From Agromyces intestinalis (GTDB taxonomy: Bacteria; Actinomycetota; Actinomycetes; Actinomycetales; Microbacteriaceae): 64,000 bases of DNA. The notes under the pieces are model-generated. The model worked only from the letters and a program-made list of their open reading frames with translations, was not told where the DNA came from and did not search any database. Positions 16,004 to 24,683 of the stretch are shown piece by piece. Within the stretch, counting starts at the first letter, position 1, and every line of letters begins with the position of its first letter. Location of the stretch: the NCBI RefSeq assembly GCF_008365295.1, contig NZ_CP043505.1, positions 992,001-1,056,000 of the forward strand, in the 5' to 3' direction. The translations under genes and the position numbers were made by a program.

Positions 16004-18076
16004 TCACACGGGTGCGGGCACGGATGCCTCGGTGAGCGCCGCGCGAACCGCCTCGAGGAACCGCGCTGTGACCGCCCGCTCGTCACCGGTCGGGCGCCAG
16101 TACATCGCGCGCCCGACGGTGAGTCCGAGCAGATCGGGTGTGGCGGCCATGGCGCGCAGGAACGAGTCGGGGCCGTGGCCGAGCGTCTGGATGAGGCACT
16201 TCGCCGCGCGCAGCAGGTCGCGCCGGCGCACGCCGACCCGTTCGGCAGCCGTGACCGTCGCGTCGAACAGCACCGCGGCGTCGATCAGGCGGGCGGCGTG
16301 GGCCTCCTCGATGCCGAGGGCCACGGCGAGCCGATCGGCGTCGCGCCAGCGCGCGAGCTGTTCGGGCGATCGCACGGCGTTCGCGGCGAGCGACGTCTTG
16401 TGCTCGGTGAACGGCTGGATCTCCCACGCGCTCGCGAGCGGCTGCAGTACCGCCTTGCGCACCTTCGCGTGGCCGGCCACAGGTGCGAGCTCGGGGTCGG
16501 TGAGGGCCGCGTCCTGGTACCAGCCCGACCAGCACACGAGTCGCAGTTTGTCGGCGATCTGCTTCACCTCGCCGTTCGGCGTGCCGGTGCTCGATCGCCG
16601 TGCGAGATAGCACGCCCACGAATACCGCACCTCGACCTCGGGCGACTCGGCCGCGGCGGCGACCCAGCGCTCGGCGAGGGCCGCGCGCTTGGCCGGTTGG
16701 GCCGGTCGGGCCGGTGCGACCGGCGGCTCGGGCGCCCGCCGCTCGAGGCCTTCGAGCTGCTCGTGCAGCAGCGTCCATCCCATGGCGGCGCGGTGGCGCA
16801 TCCGCTCGATCGATGCCCCCGCGACCACCCGCTCGGCGCGACGGGGCCGCGCGAGCATCGTCATCATCAGGTCGAAGATGCCGGCCGCGCGGGTGAGCCG
16901 CTGCACGTCCTGCGCGGTCCAGTCGTCGGCGAGCTGCCGCTCCATCGACCAGTTCCGCACGGCCGTCGCGTAGCGGATCATGAGCTGCAGCATCAGCAGT
17001 CGCGGCTCGCGGCGTCCGCGCTCGGGCGCCTGGTGCCAGGGCTTCTGATCGATCGTGCGAAGCGCCTCGTCGTCGATGCGGCTGAGCGCCGCCGCGAAGC
17101 GGATCATCGGCTCGAGCCGGTCCATGAGGGGCACGAGGTCGTCGGCGTCGGTGATGTCGTAGCGGTCGAACACGTCCTGGTACTCGATGAGCACGCAGCA
17201 CGGGTCGGCCTCGATCGCCGCCTCGACGTACGCGCGGTGCGCGTCGCCGTCGGTGATCGCGGCGAGGTTGAGCAGGCCGATGCCGTGCCAGCCGCGAGCG
17301 CCGTAGAGGCCTCGGATGTCGGGATAGTGCTCGCTGACCGTGGTCGCGGCAAGTGCGGCGGCGAGGATGAGCAACTCGGCGGGGTGCTCGTCGTCGACCG
17401 GCGGCAGCGGCAACGAGAGCTGCTCGTCGGCGATACGCAGGCCGTTGCGCCGCAGCCGGGCGCGCGCGGTGCGGTCATCGAAGATCGTGAGCTCGAGCCG
17501 CCACGGCCGCAGGTTGAGCAGCATGGTCGCCGCACCCCGGGCGAGCTGCACCGCCCAGTGCTCGGTGCTGCCGGCGACGGCGAGCACCTCGTTCAGGTCG
17601 GATCCGCTCGGGTCTTCGACACGGCCCTCGGGGTCGTCGGCGTTCATGCCGCGCATGCGCATCGCGAGTTCGGTGGCGAGCGCGGTGTTCGGCTGCCCGT
17701 CGGATTGGATGACCATGACATCCATGCGCGCCCTGGTGGCCTGCCCGATGCCGTAGACGATCGTCGCGAGCACGAGAGTCACGGTCGGCCCGACGATGAC
17801 CACCGCGTCGAACGGGTACTGCTCGATCGAGGCTGCGACCACCAGCCATCCGGCCCCGACGATGAGCCCGACCATGCCGAGCGCCCGCAGCAGCCGACCC
17901 ACCCAGCGCGGCATGACACGTCCGAAGACCTTCCACTTCGTGACCGCGGGTGCGAGCAGTCGCGCGCACACGACCGCAGTCAGCCAGACCAGCGCCGCCG
18001 CGACGAGCAGGTCGACCATCGGCTCGATCGTCTGCGCGTAGAACCGATCCCAGTTCGCGCCGAGATCCTCGAACAT
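16004..18076 (-). CDS. Large membrane protein of unknown function
   Basis: A 690-residue protein with three N-terminal membrane segments (about residues 20-42, 64-86 and 92-112) and a long, soluble, mostly helical part. Notable are an acidic stretch near 145-165 (NADDPEGRVEDPSGSDLNEV), which follows a repeat-like A-MRMRG segment, and a proline/alanine hinge near 465-485 (PEPPVAPARPAQPAKRAA). I recognise no domain. It converges on the response regulator 16 bp away and has no operon partners. The helical repeats could be TPR/HEAT-like, but this is weak. Confidence 0.75.
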   Translation of the reverse strand: MFEDLGANWDRFYAQTIEPMVDLLVAAALVWLTAVVCARLLAPAVTKWKVFGRVMPRWVGRLLRALGMVGLIVGAGWLVVAASIEQYPFDAVVIVGPTVTLVLATIVYGIGQATRARMDVMVIQSDGQPNTALATELAMRMRGMNADDPEGRVEDPSGSDLNEVLAVAGSTEHWAVQLARGAATMLLNLRPWRLELTIFDDRTARARLRRNGLRIADEQLSLPLPPVDDEHPAELLILAAALAATTVSEHYPDIRGLYGARGWHGIGLLNLAAITDGDAHRAYVEAAIEADPCCVLIEYQDVFDRYDITDADDLVPLMDRLEPMIRFAAALSRIDDEALRTIDQKPWHQAPERGRREPRLLMLQLMIRYATAVRNWSMERQLADDWTAQDVQRLTRAAGIFDLMMTMLARPRRAERVVAGASIERMRHRAAMGWTLLHEQLEGLERRAPEPPVAPARPAQPAKRAALAERWVAAAAESPEVEVRYSWACYLARRSSTGTPNGEVKQIADKLRLVCWSGWYQDAALTDPELAPVAGHAKVRKAVLQPLASAWEIQPFTEHKTSLAANAVRSPEQLARWRDADRLAVALGIEEAHAARLIDAAVLFDATVTAAERVGVRRRDLLRAAKCLIQTLGHGPDSFLRAMAATPDLLGLTVGRAMYWRPTGDERAVTARFLEAVRAALTEASVPAPV

Positions 18077-18292
18077 CGCGTCCTCCGATCCGCTCGGTGA
18101 GCCGGATGGCTCGGAGGCTAGGGGAACCGTGAGGTCATGACATCCGGGCAGGCACTGATCCCTCCCAGGGCGGGTGGACGGCGAGCGCGGCGTCGACCGC
18201 GTCGGCGACCCGGCCGCACGTCGTGCTCCGAGACATCCGTTCGCGTCGTGTCATCCATTGTGGTCGGCGCCGCAGCCGAGCATTCTGATGTC
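18077..18292. other. Intergenic region with possible 33-codon ORF
   Basis: No confident gene. On the minus strand an ATG at 18236 opens 33 codons with GC-rich third positions (ends 18135; includes RVADAVDAALAVHPPWEGS), which could be a fragment of a larger lost gene or chance. Confidence 0.4.
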
Positions 18293-18685
18293 ATGAGCGA
18301 TCGCGAGGAGTTCCTGACCTGGCTCGGCGGCGACTACGCAGCGGCCGAACGGGCGATGATGAGCGGCGACGACGGGCCGCGACGGGCGATCTGGTCGCAG
18401 ACCGAACCGGTGAGCGTGCTCGGGGCGTGGCGCAACGCCGTCGGTCGGGCGGCGCTCGTGGAGGCGTTCGAGGTGCTCACGACGAGCTTCTCGGACTGCA
18501 CCGACTGGGCGTTCGACCTGATCTCGTACGACGTCGTGGGCGACCTGGCCTACTCGGTGGGCTACGAGCGGATGACCGCATCGGTCGACGGCGAGCCGCG
18601 CACCTTCACGCTGCGCGTCACGCAGGTGTATCGACGCGAAGGCGATGCCTGGCGCGTCGTGCACCGGCACGCCGACGCCGCGTAG
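18293..18685 (+). CDS. SnoaL/NTF2-like protein
   Basis: A 130-residue cone-fold protein: YAAAERAMMSGDDGPRRAIW, a central WAFDLISYDVVGDLAYSVGY strand and the ending VYRREGDAWRVVHRHAD, typical of DUF4440/SnoaL-like proteins. Members bind small molecules or act as isomerases; nothing here fixes the substrate. The ATG lies six bases after CATTCT. Confidence 0.82.
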   Translation: MSDREEFLTWLGGDYAAAERAMMSGDDGPRRAIWSQTEPVSVLGAWRNAVGRAALVEAFEVLTTSFSDCTDWAFDLISYDVVGDLAYSVGYERMTASVDGEPRTFTLRVTQVYRREGDAWRVVHRHADAA

Positions 18686-18711
18686 CGTCGGCGAGGCCCT
18701 AGAGTCTCGGC

Positions 18712-19263
18712 GTGATCAATCCCGAATTCCCCCGAGACCTGTTGATGACGGGGGCGATCTTCGGACTCGCCGCCTTCATCTGGAGCGGATGGGCCCAGGA
18801 GCGCCCGCCGAAGCACTGGATCTGGCGGGTGGTGCTCGCCGTCATCGGCCTCGGCGGCGCCGTGCTCGTCGGCCTCAGCGTCCCCGCCGCGATCAAGAAC
18901 TGGAGCGGGCCGACCGCGCTCGAGCCGGGCGGACCCGCATTCATCACGTACATCGTCGTGTTCTGGATCGAAGTGATCGCGATGATCGTCCTCGCGATCT
19001 GGGCGAGCAGACGCGGACGCAGCGACCTGCACGCACCGCTGATCCTCGCCGTGGTCGGTATCCACTTCATCCCGCTGGCCTGGGTGTTCGCGCAGCCGAT
19101 CTTCGCCGTCGCCGGCGTGCTCGTGACGATCGTGGCGATCGTCGCGACGCGACTGCCGCTGGCGACGGCCGCCCGCAGCTTCTGGTGCGGACTGTTCGGC
19201 GGGGCGATCCTGCTGATCGTCGGCGCCGTGTGCAGTGTGATCGGGTTCGGCGCGCTCGGCTGA
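18712..19263 (+). CDS. Small multi-pass membrane protein, unknown function
   Basis: A 183-residue protein with about five membrane helices and short charged loops (RRGRSDLHAP). The GTG start is fixed by TAGAGT six bases upstream, so it is probably leaderless. No family is recognised. Confidence 0.75.
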   Translation: MINPEFPRDLLMTGAIFGLAAFIWSGWAQERPPKHWIWRVVLAVIGLGGAVLVGLSVPAAIKNWSGPTALEPGGPAFITYIVVFWIEVIAMIVLAIWASRRGRSDLHAPLILAVVGIHFIPLAWVFAQPIFAVAGVLVTIVAIVATRLPLATAARSFWCGLFGGAILLIVGAVCSVIGFGALG

Positions 19264-19309
19264 TCTGACCGGGACTCCGATCGGACACACCCAGCTCCTG
19301 GATCGTGCG

Positions 19310-19534
19310 TCACGCCGGGTGCGACGGGCGACCTCCGACCCACGCGGCGAGCGCGCTCCCCGCACGTCGCTGCCGGCGTGCGCGGCGACCGTGCTCGAGC
19401 GCTGCGGACTCGACGATCGGCACTGGTGCGGTGTCGGAGTTCAGTCGAGGGTGGTCGGCCTGACGCGGGCACGCGCACGGCAGGATCGAGGTCTCGCCCA
19501 GAGGCCCGTGCACGATCTCGAAGTGCGTCGCCAT
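19310..19534 (-). CDS. Possible small protein (74 aa), doubtful
   Basis: ATG at 19534 opens 74 codons with mostly G/C third positions: MATHFEIVHGPLGETS, then a CxC near residue 20-22 and an arginine-rich tail. No family is recognised and no ribosome site or clear -10 precedes it. It may be real or chance. Confidence 0.3.
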   Translation of the reverse strand: MATHFEIVHGPLGETSILPCACPRQADHPRLNSDTAPVPIVESAALEHGRRARRQRRAGSALAAWVGGRPSHPA

Positions 19535-19600
19535 ACCTGAGAGACATGCGAGCGCGTGGATCATGACGCGAGTCGCCCACCCCGATGCCACCGCCTGCAT

Positions 19601-19658
19601 CGTTTGGACGCGTTTCGGCGCCGCCCTCCTGGAGGAGGCGCCGAAACGCGTCCAAACG
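19601..19658. repeat. 58-bp palindrome with perfect 22-bp arms
   Basis: Arms 19601-19622 and 19637-19658 are exact complements (arm starts CGTTTGGACGCG); the 14-bp loop itself contains CCTCCTGGAGG. It lies between two genes with no protein of its own, the pattern of a dispersed palindromic repeat or very strong hairpin. Confidence 0.85.
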
Positions 19659-19678
19659 GAGCTGGGTCGGTCCCACGA

Positions 19679-19712
19679 CGAACGCCCGGCCCCTGACGGG
19701 GCCGGGCGTTCG
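19679..19712 (-). terminator. Hairpin terminator of clpC
   Basis: Perfect 15-bp stem CGAACGCCCGGCCCC / complement with a TGAC loop, starting 26 bases after the clpC stop. There is no U-tract, as is common for actinobacterial terminators. Confidence 0.75.
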
Positions 19713-19737
19713 CGCGGGGTGCGGGTAAGCGGTGCGC

Positions 19738-22392
19738 CTACGCCGCGACGGGCCGGTCGAGCACGGCGCGCGGCACGGATGCCACGGTGAGCGCCTCGCC
19801 CGAGGCATCCACCTTCACCGCCTCGCCGTCGCCCAGGTCGCCCGAGACGAACAGGTCGGCGATGCGATCGTCGACCTCGCGCTGGATCAGGCGGCGCAGC
19901 GGACGGGCGCCGTACTCGGGCTCGTAACCGTGGGCGCCGAGCCACTCGACCGCGGCATCCGTGACCTCGATGGCGACCTCGCGGGCCGCGAGGCGCCGCT
20001 CGGTGGCGCCGAGCATGAGGCGCACGATCTGCGCGATCTCGGGCTGCGTGAGCTTCTGGAACAGCACGATCTCGTCGATGCGGTTCAGGAACTCGGGGCG
20101 CATGGCCTCGCGCACCTTGCCCATGACGCGAGCCTTGACATCGTCTGCCGACGAGAAGCCCGAGGCATCCGTGCCGGCGACGAAGCCGAGCGCGCCCGAC
20201 CTACTGGCGAGGAACTCGCTGCCGAGGTTGCTGGTCATGACCACCACGGTGTTGCGGAAGTCGACCGTGCGGCCCTGGCCGTCGGTGAGGCGTCCGTCGT
20301 CGAGCACCTGCAGCAGCAGGTTGAAGACGTCGGGGTGGGCCTTCTCGATCTCGTCGAACAGCACGATCGAGTACGGGTTGCGCCGCACGCGCTCGGTGAG
20401 CTGTCCGGCCTCGTCGTAGCCGACGTACCCGGGAGGTGCACCGACCAGGCGCGACACGGTGTGACGCTCGCCGAACTCGCTCATATCGAAGCGGATGATC
20501 GCGCCCTCGTCGTCGAACAGCTGGTCGGCGAGTGCCCTCGCGAGCTCGGTCTTGCCGACCCCGGTCGGGCCGAGGAAGAGGAACGAACCCACCGGGCGCT
20601 TGGCGTCGCCCATGCCCGTGCGATTGCGCCGCACGGCCTTGGCGACCGCGGTCACCGCGTCGTCCTGCCCGATCACGCGGGCGTGGAGTTCGCCCTCGAG
20701 GTCGGCCAGGCGCTCGCGCTCGGTCTCGGTGAGGCGGTTCACCGGGATGCCGGTGGCGCGCGAGATCACCGCGGCGATCTCAGCTTCGTCGATCGTGTTG
20801 TCGCTGGTCGAGTAGGGAGCGCCAGCGACCGTATCGAGACCCGGTGACGGGGTCTCGATACGCTCCGTCGTCGCTACTCGACCAGCGGAGGTCGCGGCAT
20901 CCAGCCGATCCTGCACCTTCGAGATCTCATCGCGAATCCGAGACGCCTCCTCGTAGTGCTCGGCCGTGACCGCAGCGTTCTTGTCGGCCTCGAGGGTCGC
21001 CAGACGGGCGATCAGCTCGCTCACGTCGACCTTCACGCCCAGCTTGAGGCGCAGTCGCGCGCCGGCCTGGTCGATCAGGTCGATCGCCTTGTCGGGCAGC
21101 ACGCGGTCGCTGAGGTAGCGGTCGCTGAGTTCGACCGCGGCGCGGATCGCGGCATCCGTGTACTCGACGCCGTGGTGCTGCTCGTAGGCGGGCTTGAGCC
21201 CCTGCAGGATCAGCACCGCGTCCTCGATGCTGGGCTCGCCGACGCGCACCGGCTGGAAGCGGCGCTCGAGGGCTGGGTCCTTCTCGATCTTGCGGTACTC
21301 GTTGAGGGTCGTAGCGCCGACGAGGTGCAGGTCGCCGCGTGCGAGACGCGGCTTCAGGATGTTGCCCGCGTCGGTGCCGCCGTCGCCCGAGCCGCCAGCG
21401 CCGACGACCGTGTGGATCTCGTCGATGAAGACGATGAACTCGCCCTTGTTCGCGGCGATCTCCTCCATGGTCTTCGTGAGCCGCTCTTCGAAGTCGCCGC
21501 GGTACCGGGTGCCGGCGAGCATGCCGGGCAGGTCGAGCGAGATGACGCGCTTGCCCAGCAGCGCCTCGGGCACGCTCTCTTCGACGATCGCGCGGGCGAG
21601 GCCCTCGACGATCGCGGTCTTGCCAACGCCCGCCTCACCGACCAGCACCGGGTTGTTCTTGGTGCGGCGGGAAAGGATCTCGATCGTCTGCTCGATCTCG
21701 TCGACGCGGCCGATGACCGGGTCGAGGTCGCCCTCGCGGGCCATCTCGGTGAGGTCGGTGCCGAACTTGTCGAGCATGGGGGTCGCGGATGCCTCGGAGC
21801 CGGCGTTGCCCGCGGCGGCGTCGAACTCGTCGATGCCGGGCTCGCCCGCGTGGATCGTCTCGCGCACCTGCTGCGTCAGCGCCTCGGCCGTCACGCCCGC
21901 GCGTGCGAGCACCTGGCCGGCCGGGGCATCCTGACCGAGCACGAGCGCGAAGAACAGGTGCTCGGGGTCGATGTAGGTCGAGCCGCTCGAGCGCGCGACC
22001 TGGTAGCTGTGGAACAGCGCACGGGACGCACTCGGCGTGATGGTCGCCGCGTTCATCGCGTCCCGCTGATCGAGCTTGTCGAGATCGAGGGCAGCGGGCA
22101 GTCGCTGCTCGGTCGCCGTGATGATGCGCTCGGGGCTCGCCCCGACGCGCTGGATCGCCTGCTTGACCGCCTCGTCCTCGACGATCACGCGCAGGATGTG
22201 CAGTGCGTCGAGGTCGGTCTGGCCGCGTTCGAGTGCGAACCGTCCGGCACGCTGCAGGATGCTCTGCGTGCGCGCAGTCAGGAACCGGCTGAGGTCGATC
22301 GACCGAGCCTGCCTGGCCTGCTCACCCGCAAGGTACCGGGCAAGAAACTCGTCGAACGAGCTCGAGCCGGCCTCGTTGAAGTCTTCGGGCAC
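19738..22392 (-). CDS. clpC: ClpC-type AAA+ unfoldase (Clp protease ATP-binding subunit)
   Basis: An 884-residue HSP100 protein. It has Clp_N repeats (about 35-180), a first AAA+ domain (Walker A K258, FIDEIH Walker B), a short linker with a UVR-like segment ([21 protein letters not shown]) and a second AAA+ domain (Walker A K614). The short linker and an LGF loop at about 735-737, which docks ClpP in ClpC/ClpA proteins, argue for ClpC over ClpB. Residues about 504-530 are encoded by a palindromic repeat. The GTG start has AAGGAG six bases upstream, and a HAIR operator at 22410-22430 predicts HspR control. Confidence 0.9.
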   Translation of the reverse strand: MPEDFNEAGSSSFDEFLARYLAGEQARQARSIDLSRFLTARTQSILQRAGRFALERGQTDLDALHILRVIVEDEAVKQAIQRVGASPERIITATEQRLPAALDLDKLDQRDAMNAATITPSASRALFHSYQVARSSGSTYIDPEHLFFALVLGQDAPAGQVLARAGVTAEALTQQVRETIHAGEPGIDEFDAAAGNAGSEASATPMLDKFGTDLTEMAREGDLDPVIGRVDEIEQTIEILSRRTKNNPVLVGEAGVGKTAIVEGLARAIVEESVPEALLGKRVISLDLPGMLAGTRYRGDFEERLTKTMEEIAANKGEFIVFIDEIHTVVGAGGSGDGGTDAGNILKPRLARGDLHLVGATTLNEYRKIEKDPALERRFQPVRVGEPSIEDAVLILQGLKPAYEQHHGVEYTDAAIRAAVELSDRYLSDRVLPDKAIDLIDQAGARLRLKLGVKVDVSELIARLATLEADKNAAVTAEHYEEASRIRDEISKVQDRLDAATSAGRVATTERIETPSPGLDTVAGAPYSTSDNTIDEAEIAAVISRATGIPVNRLTETERERLADLEGELHARVIGQDDAVTAVAKAVRRNRTGMGDAKRPVGSFLFLGPTGVGKTELARALADQLFDDEGAIIRFDMSEFGERHTVSRLVGAPPGYVGYDEAGQLTERVRRNPYSIVLFDEIEKAHPDVFNLLLQVLDDGRLTDGQGRTVDFRNTVVVMTSNLGSEFLASRSGALGFVAGTDASGFSSADDVKARVMGKVREAMRPEFLNRIDEIVLFQKLTQPEIAQIVRLMLGATERRLAAREVAIEVTDAAVEWLGAHGYEPEYGARPLRRLIQREVDDRIADLFVSGDLGDGEAVKVDASGEALTVASVPRAVLDRPVAA
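20805..20884. repeat. 80-bp palindromic repeat inside clpC
   Basis: Terminal arms TGGTCGAGTAG (20805-20815) and CTACTCGACCA (20874-20884) and inner arms CGTATCGAGACCC (20830-20842) and GGGTCTCGATACG (20850-20862) make a double-stem palindrome. Sequences of this type are, as I recall, common between genes in Microbacteriaceae. Here it is translated in frame in the linker between the two AAA+ domains. Confidence 0.85.
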
Positions 22393-22409
22393 CTGGTTCT
22401 CCTTGGGAA

Positions 22410-22430
22410 CTTGAGTTGGGTACGCTCAGG
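22410..22430. promoter_or_regulatory. HAIR operator (HspR site) of clpC
   Basis: CTTGAGT-N7-GCTCAGG against the HspR-associated inverted repeat CTTGAGT-N7-ACTCAAG: the left half is perfect, the right half matches at five of seven, and the spacing is exact. It lies 18 bases upstream of the GTG start. Heat-shock derepression by HspR/DnaK is expected. Confidence 0.8.
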
Positions 22431-22609
22431 TTTAACACGGAGGGCGCGGGGGTATTCCCGCTGCGTCGAACCATGATCGACTCGCTCGGCGCCCCCAGAA
22501 CAGGTCACTCCGCCCCCTTCGACTCGGTCGATGTCGGCGCCCAGAGATAGCGTCGGTCGCGCTGTCAGGAATGCCAACCCCCGGAAGACCGATCGCACAC
22601 GGAGAAGAA

Positions 22610-23077
22610 ATGACTCGACGCGTCACCCCCGGAATCGCCCAGATCGCGCTGATCGCCCTGCTCGGCACAGGACTCGCGGGGTGCGCGACGACCGCCGCCG
22701 GCACCGATGGGACGAGCACGGGAGCCACCGAGAACGAGGCTCCCGCACAGCCCGCCGACCTGGTCGGCGAGTGGGTGCAGTCGAACAAGAAATCCGAGGA
22801 GAGCTTCCAATCGGCGACGATCACCGCCGACACGATCGAGGTCTTCTGGGTGAGCGACGGCGGAAACACGAAGGCGCTCTACTGGTCGGGCACGTTCGAG
22901 ACTCCGACCGTATCCGGACCGTTCTCGTGGGACTCGCAGAACGACACCGAGAAGACCTCGGGCGCGCTGCTCGCCTCGAGCGACCCGACGAAGACCTTTT
23001 CGTTCGACAACGACACCATCCGCTACGAGGTGACCGCGCTCGGAGTCACGACAACGGTCGAGCTCAAGCGTCAGTAG
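22610..23077 (+). CDS. Secreted lipoprotein, unknown function
   Basis: A 155-residue lipoprotein. The signal peptide (TRRVTPGIAQIALIALLGTG) ends in lipobox LAGC, then a T/G-rich linker, then a beta-rich domain (LVGEWVQSNKKSEESF, ALYWSGTFETP) resembling small lipocalin-like 'DUF' lipoproteins. ATG 22610 is preferred over 22571: GGAGAAGA precedes it and the signal peptide then starts correctly. It is followed by a hairpin terminator at 23089. Confidence 0.82.
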   Translation: MTRRVTPGIAQIALIALLGTGLAGCATTAAGTDGTSTGATENEAPAQPADLVGEWVQSNKKSEESFQSATITADTIEVFWVSDGGNTKALYWSGTFETPTVSGPFSWDSQNDTEKTSGALLASSDPTKTFSFDNDTIRYEVTALGVTTTVELKRQ

Positions 23078-23088
23078 CACCGCGGCCA

Positions 23089-23119
23089 GCGGCCCGGCTC
23101 CCGTCGAGAACCGGGCCGC
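23089..23119 (+). terminator. Hairpin terminator between lipoprotein and hsdM
   Basis: GCGGCCCGGCTC (23089-23100) pairs with GAACCGGGCCGC (23108-23119) with one mismatch and a 7-base loop, 12 bases after the lipoprotein stop. It separates that gene from the restriction operon. Confidence 0.65.
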
Positions 23120-23159
23120 ACTACGCTGCTTCAAGCACCCCTCCGAAAGGCACCACATC

Positions 23160-24683
23160 TTGGTCACCGGCGAACTCCGCAGCAAAGTCGATCGCGTCTG
23201 GGACGCCTTCTGGTCGGGCGGCATCGCCAACCCGGTCGAGGTGATCGAGCAGATCACGTACCTGCTGTTCATCCGCCGGCTCGATGAGTTGCACACGCGC
23301 GAAGAGCGCCGCGCGAACCGCACGGGCGAGCCGATGCAGCGCCGCATCTTCCCTGAAGGGCTCGACGAGACGGGCCGAGTCGCCCGCCCGTTCGACGACC
23401 TGCGCTGGTCGGTCTTCACCAACCGCTCGCCGCAAGAGATGTTCGAGATCGTCGACGAGCATGTCTTCCCGTTCCTCCGCCGCCTCGGCGGCGACGGGTC
23501 GAGCTACGCGCGCAACATGAAGGACGCGCGCTTCACGATCCCCACGCCCGCGCTGCTCGCGAAGGTCGTCGACCTGCTCCGTGACATCCCGATGGATGAC
23601 CGCGACACCAAGGGCGACATCTACGAATACATGCTCGCGAAGCTCTCGCAGAGTGGGCAGAACGGCCAGTTCCGCACGAGCCGGCACATCATCAAGCTCA
23701 TGGTCGACATGGCGGCGCCGACGCCCGAAGACCGTATCATCGACCCCGCGGTGGGCACCGCGGGCTTCTTGATCTCGGCGGTCGAGTACTTGCGCGAGCA
23801 CCACCCCGAGGTCGAGACGGATGCCTCGGTGCGCGCGTTCTTCAACACCAAGGCGTTCACGGGCTTCGATTCGGATGCCTCCATGGCCCGCATCGCGAGC
23901 ATGAACATGCTGCTCCACGGCGTCGAAGAGCCCGTGATCGAGCGCGGCGACTCGCTCGCCGAGGGGCATCCGGCGAGCGCCGACTACTCGCTCGTGCTGG
24001 CCAACCCGCCGTTCGCCGGAAGCCTCGACTCCGAGACCGTCGCGAAAGATCTGCTGCAGGTCGTGAAGACGAAGAAGACCGAACTGCTCTTCCTCGCGCT
24101 CATGATCAAGCTCCTGAAGAACGGCGGGCGCGCCGCAGTCATCGTGCCCGACGGGGTGCTCTTCGGATCGTCGAACGCGCACAAGTCGCTGCGCAAGATG
24201 CTCGTCGAGGACCACAAGCTCGACGCCGTCGTGAAGCTTCCCAGCGGAACATTCAAGCCCTACACCGGCGTCTCGACGGCGATCCTCTTCTTCACGAAGA
24301 CCTCGTCGGGCGGAACCGACGAGGTCTGGTTCTACGACGTGCGCGCCGACGGCTTCACCCTCGACGACAAGCGCACCCCGATCGAGGCGAACGACCTCCC
24401 CGACGTGCTGAATCGCTGGTTGAGCCTGTCGAAACCAGGCAACGACGAGCACGCACGCCCCCGCACCGCGCAGTCCTTCCTCGTGCCGAAAGACGAGATC
24501 GTCGCGAACGGCTACGACCTCTCGATCAACCGCTACAAGGAGGTCGAGCACGAGGAGGTCGAGCACCGCTCCCCCGAGGAGATCCTCGATGAGTTGGATG
24601 CACTCGAGGTCGAGATCGCGGATGGGCTCCGGAATCTTCGAACCATGCTCGCGGACCCTGTCGAAGCGGAGGGCGTCGCGTGA
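23160..24683 (+). CDS. hsdM: Type I restriction-modification methyltransferase subunit M
   Basis: A 507-residue HsdM, which transfers methyl groups from SAM to adenines at sites chosen by HsdS. It opens VTGELRSKVDRVWDAFWSGG as in HsdM_N, has SAM motif I in DPAVGTAGFLISA (about 198-210) and catalytic motif IV NPPF at about 282, indicating N6-adenine methylation. The TTG start is supported by the exact family N terminus and GAAAGG nine bases upstream. Its stop overlaps the hsdS start (GTGA). It heads the composite defence operon. Confidence 0.95.
   Translation: MVTGELRSKVDRVWDAFWSGGIANPVEVIEQITYLLFIRRLDELHTREERRANRTGEPMQRRIFPEGLDETGRVARPFDDLRWSVFTNRSPQEMFEIVDEHVFPFLRRLGGDGSSYARNMKDARFTIPTPALLAKVVDLLRDIPMDDRDTKGDIYEYMLAKLSQSGQNGQFRTSRHIIKLMVDMAAPTPEDRIIDPAVGTAGFLISAVEYLREHHPEVETDASVRAFFNTKAFTGFDSDASMARIASMNMLLHGVEEPVIERGDSLAEGHPASADYSLVLANPPFAGSLDSETVAKDLLQVVKTKKTELLFLALMIKLLKNGGRAAVIVPDGVLFGSSNAHKSLRKMLVEDHKLDAVVKLPSGTFKPYTGVSTAILFFTKTSSGGTDEVWFYDVRADGFTLDDKRTPIEANDLPDVLNRWLSLSKPGNDEHARPRTAQSFLVPKDEIVANGYDLSINRYKEVEHEEVEHRSPEEILDELDALEVEIADGLRNLRTMLADPVEAEGVA

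Larger units (their letters stand above)
19264..19737. other. 474-bp gap before the clpC terminator
   Basis: It holds a possible 74-codon minus-strand ORF (19310-19534), a 58-bp palindrome (19601-19658) and the clpC terminator (19679-19712). The rest shows no coding signal. Confidence 0.6.
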
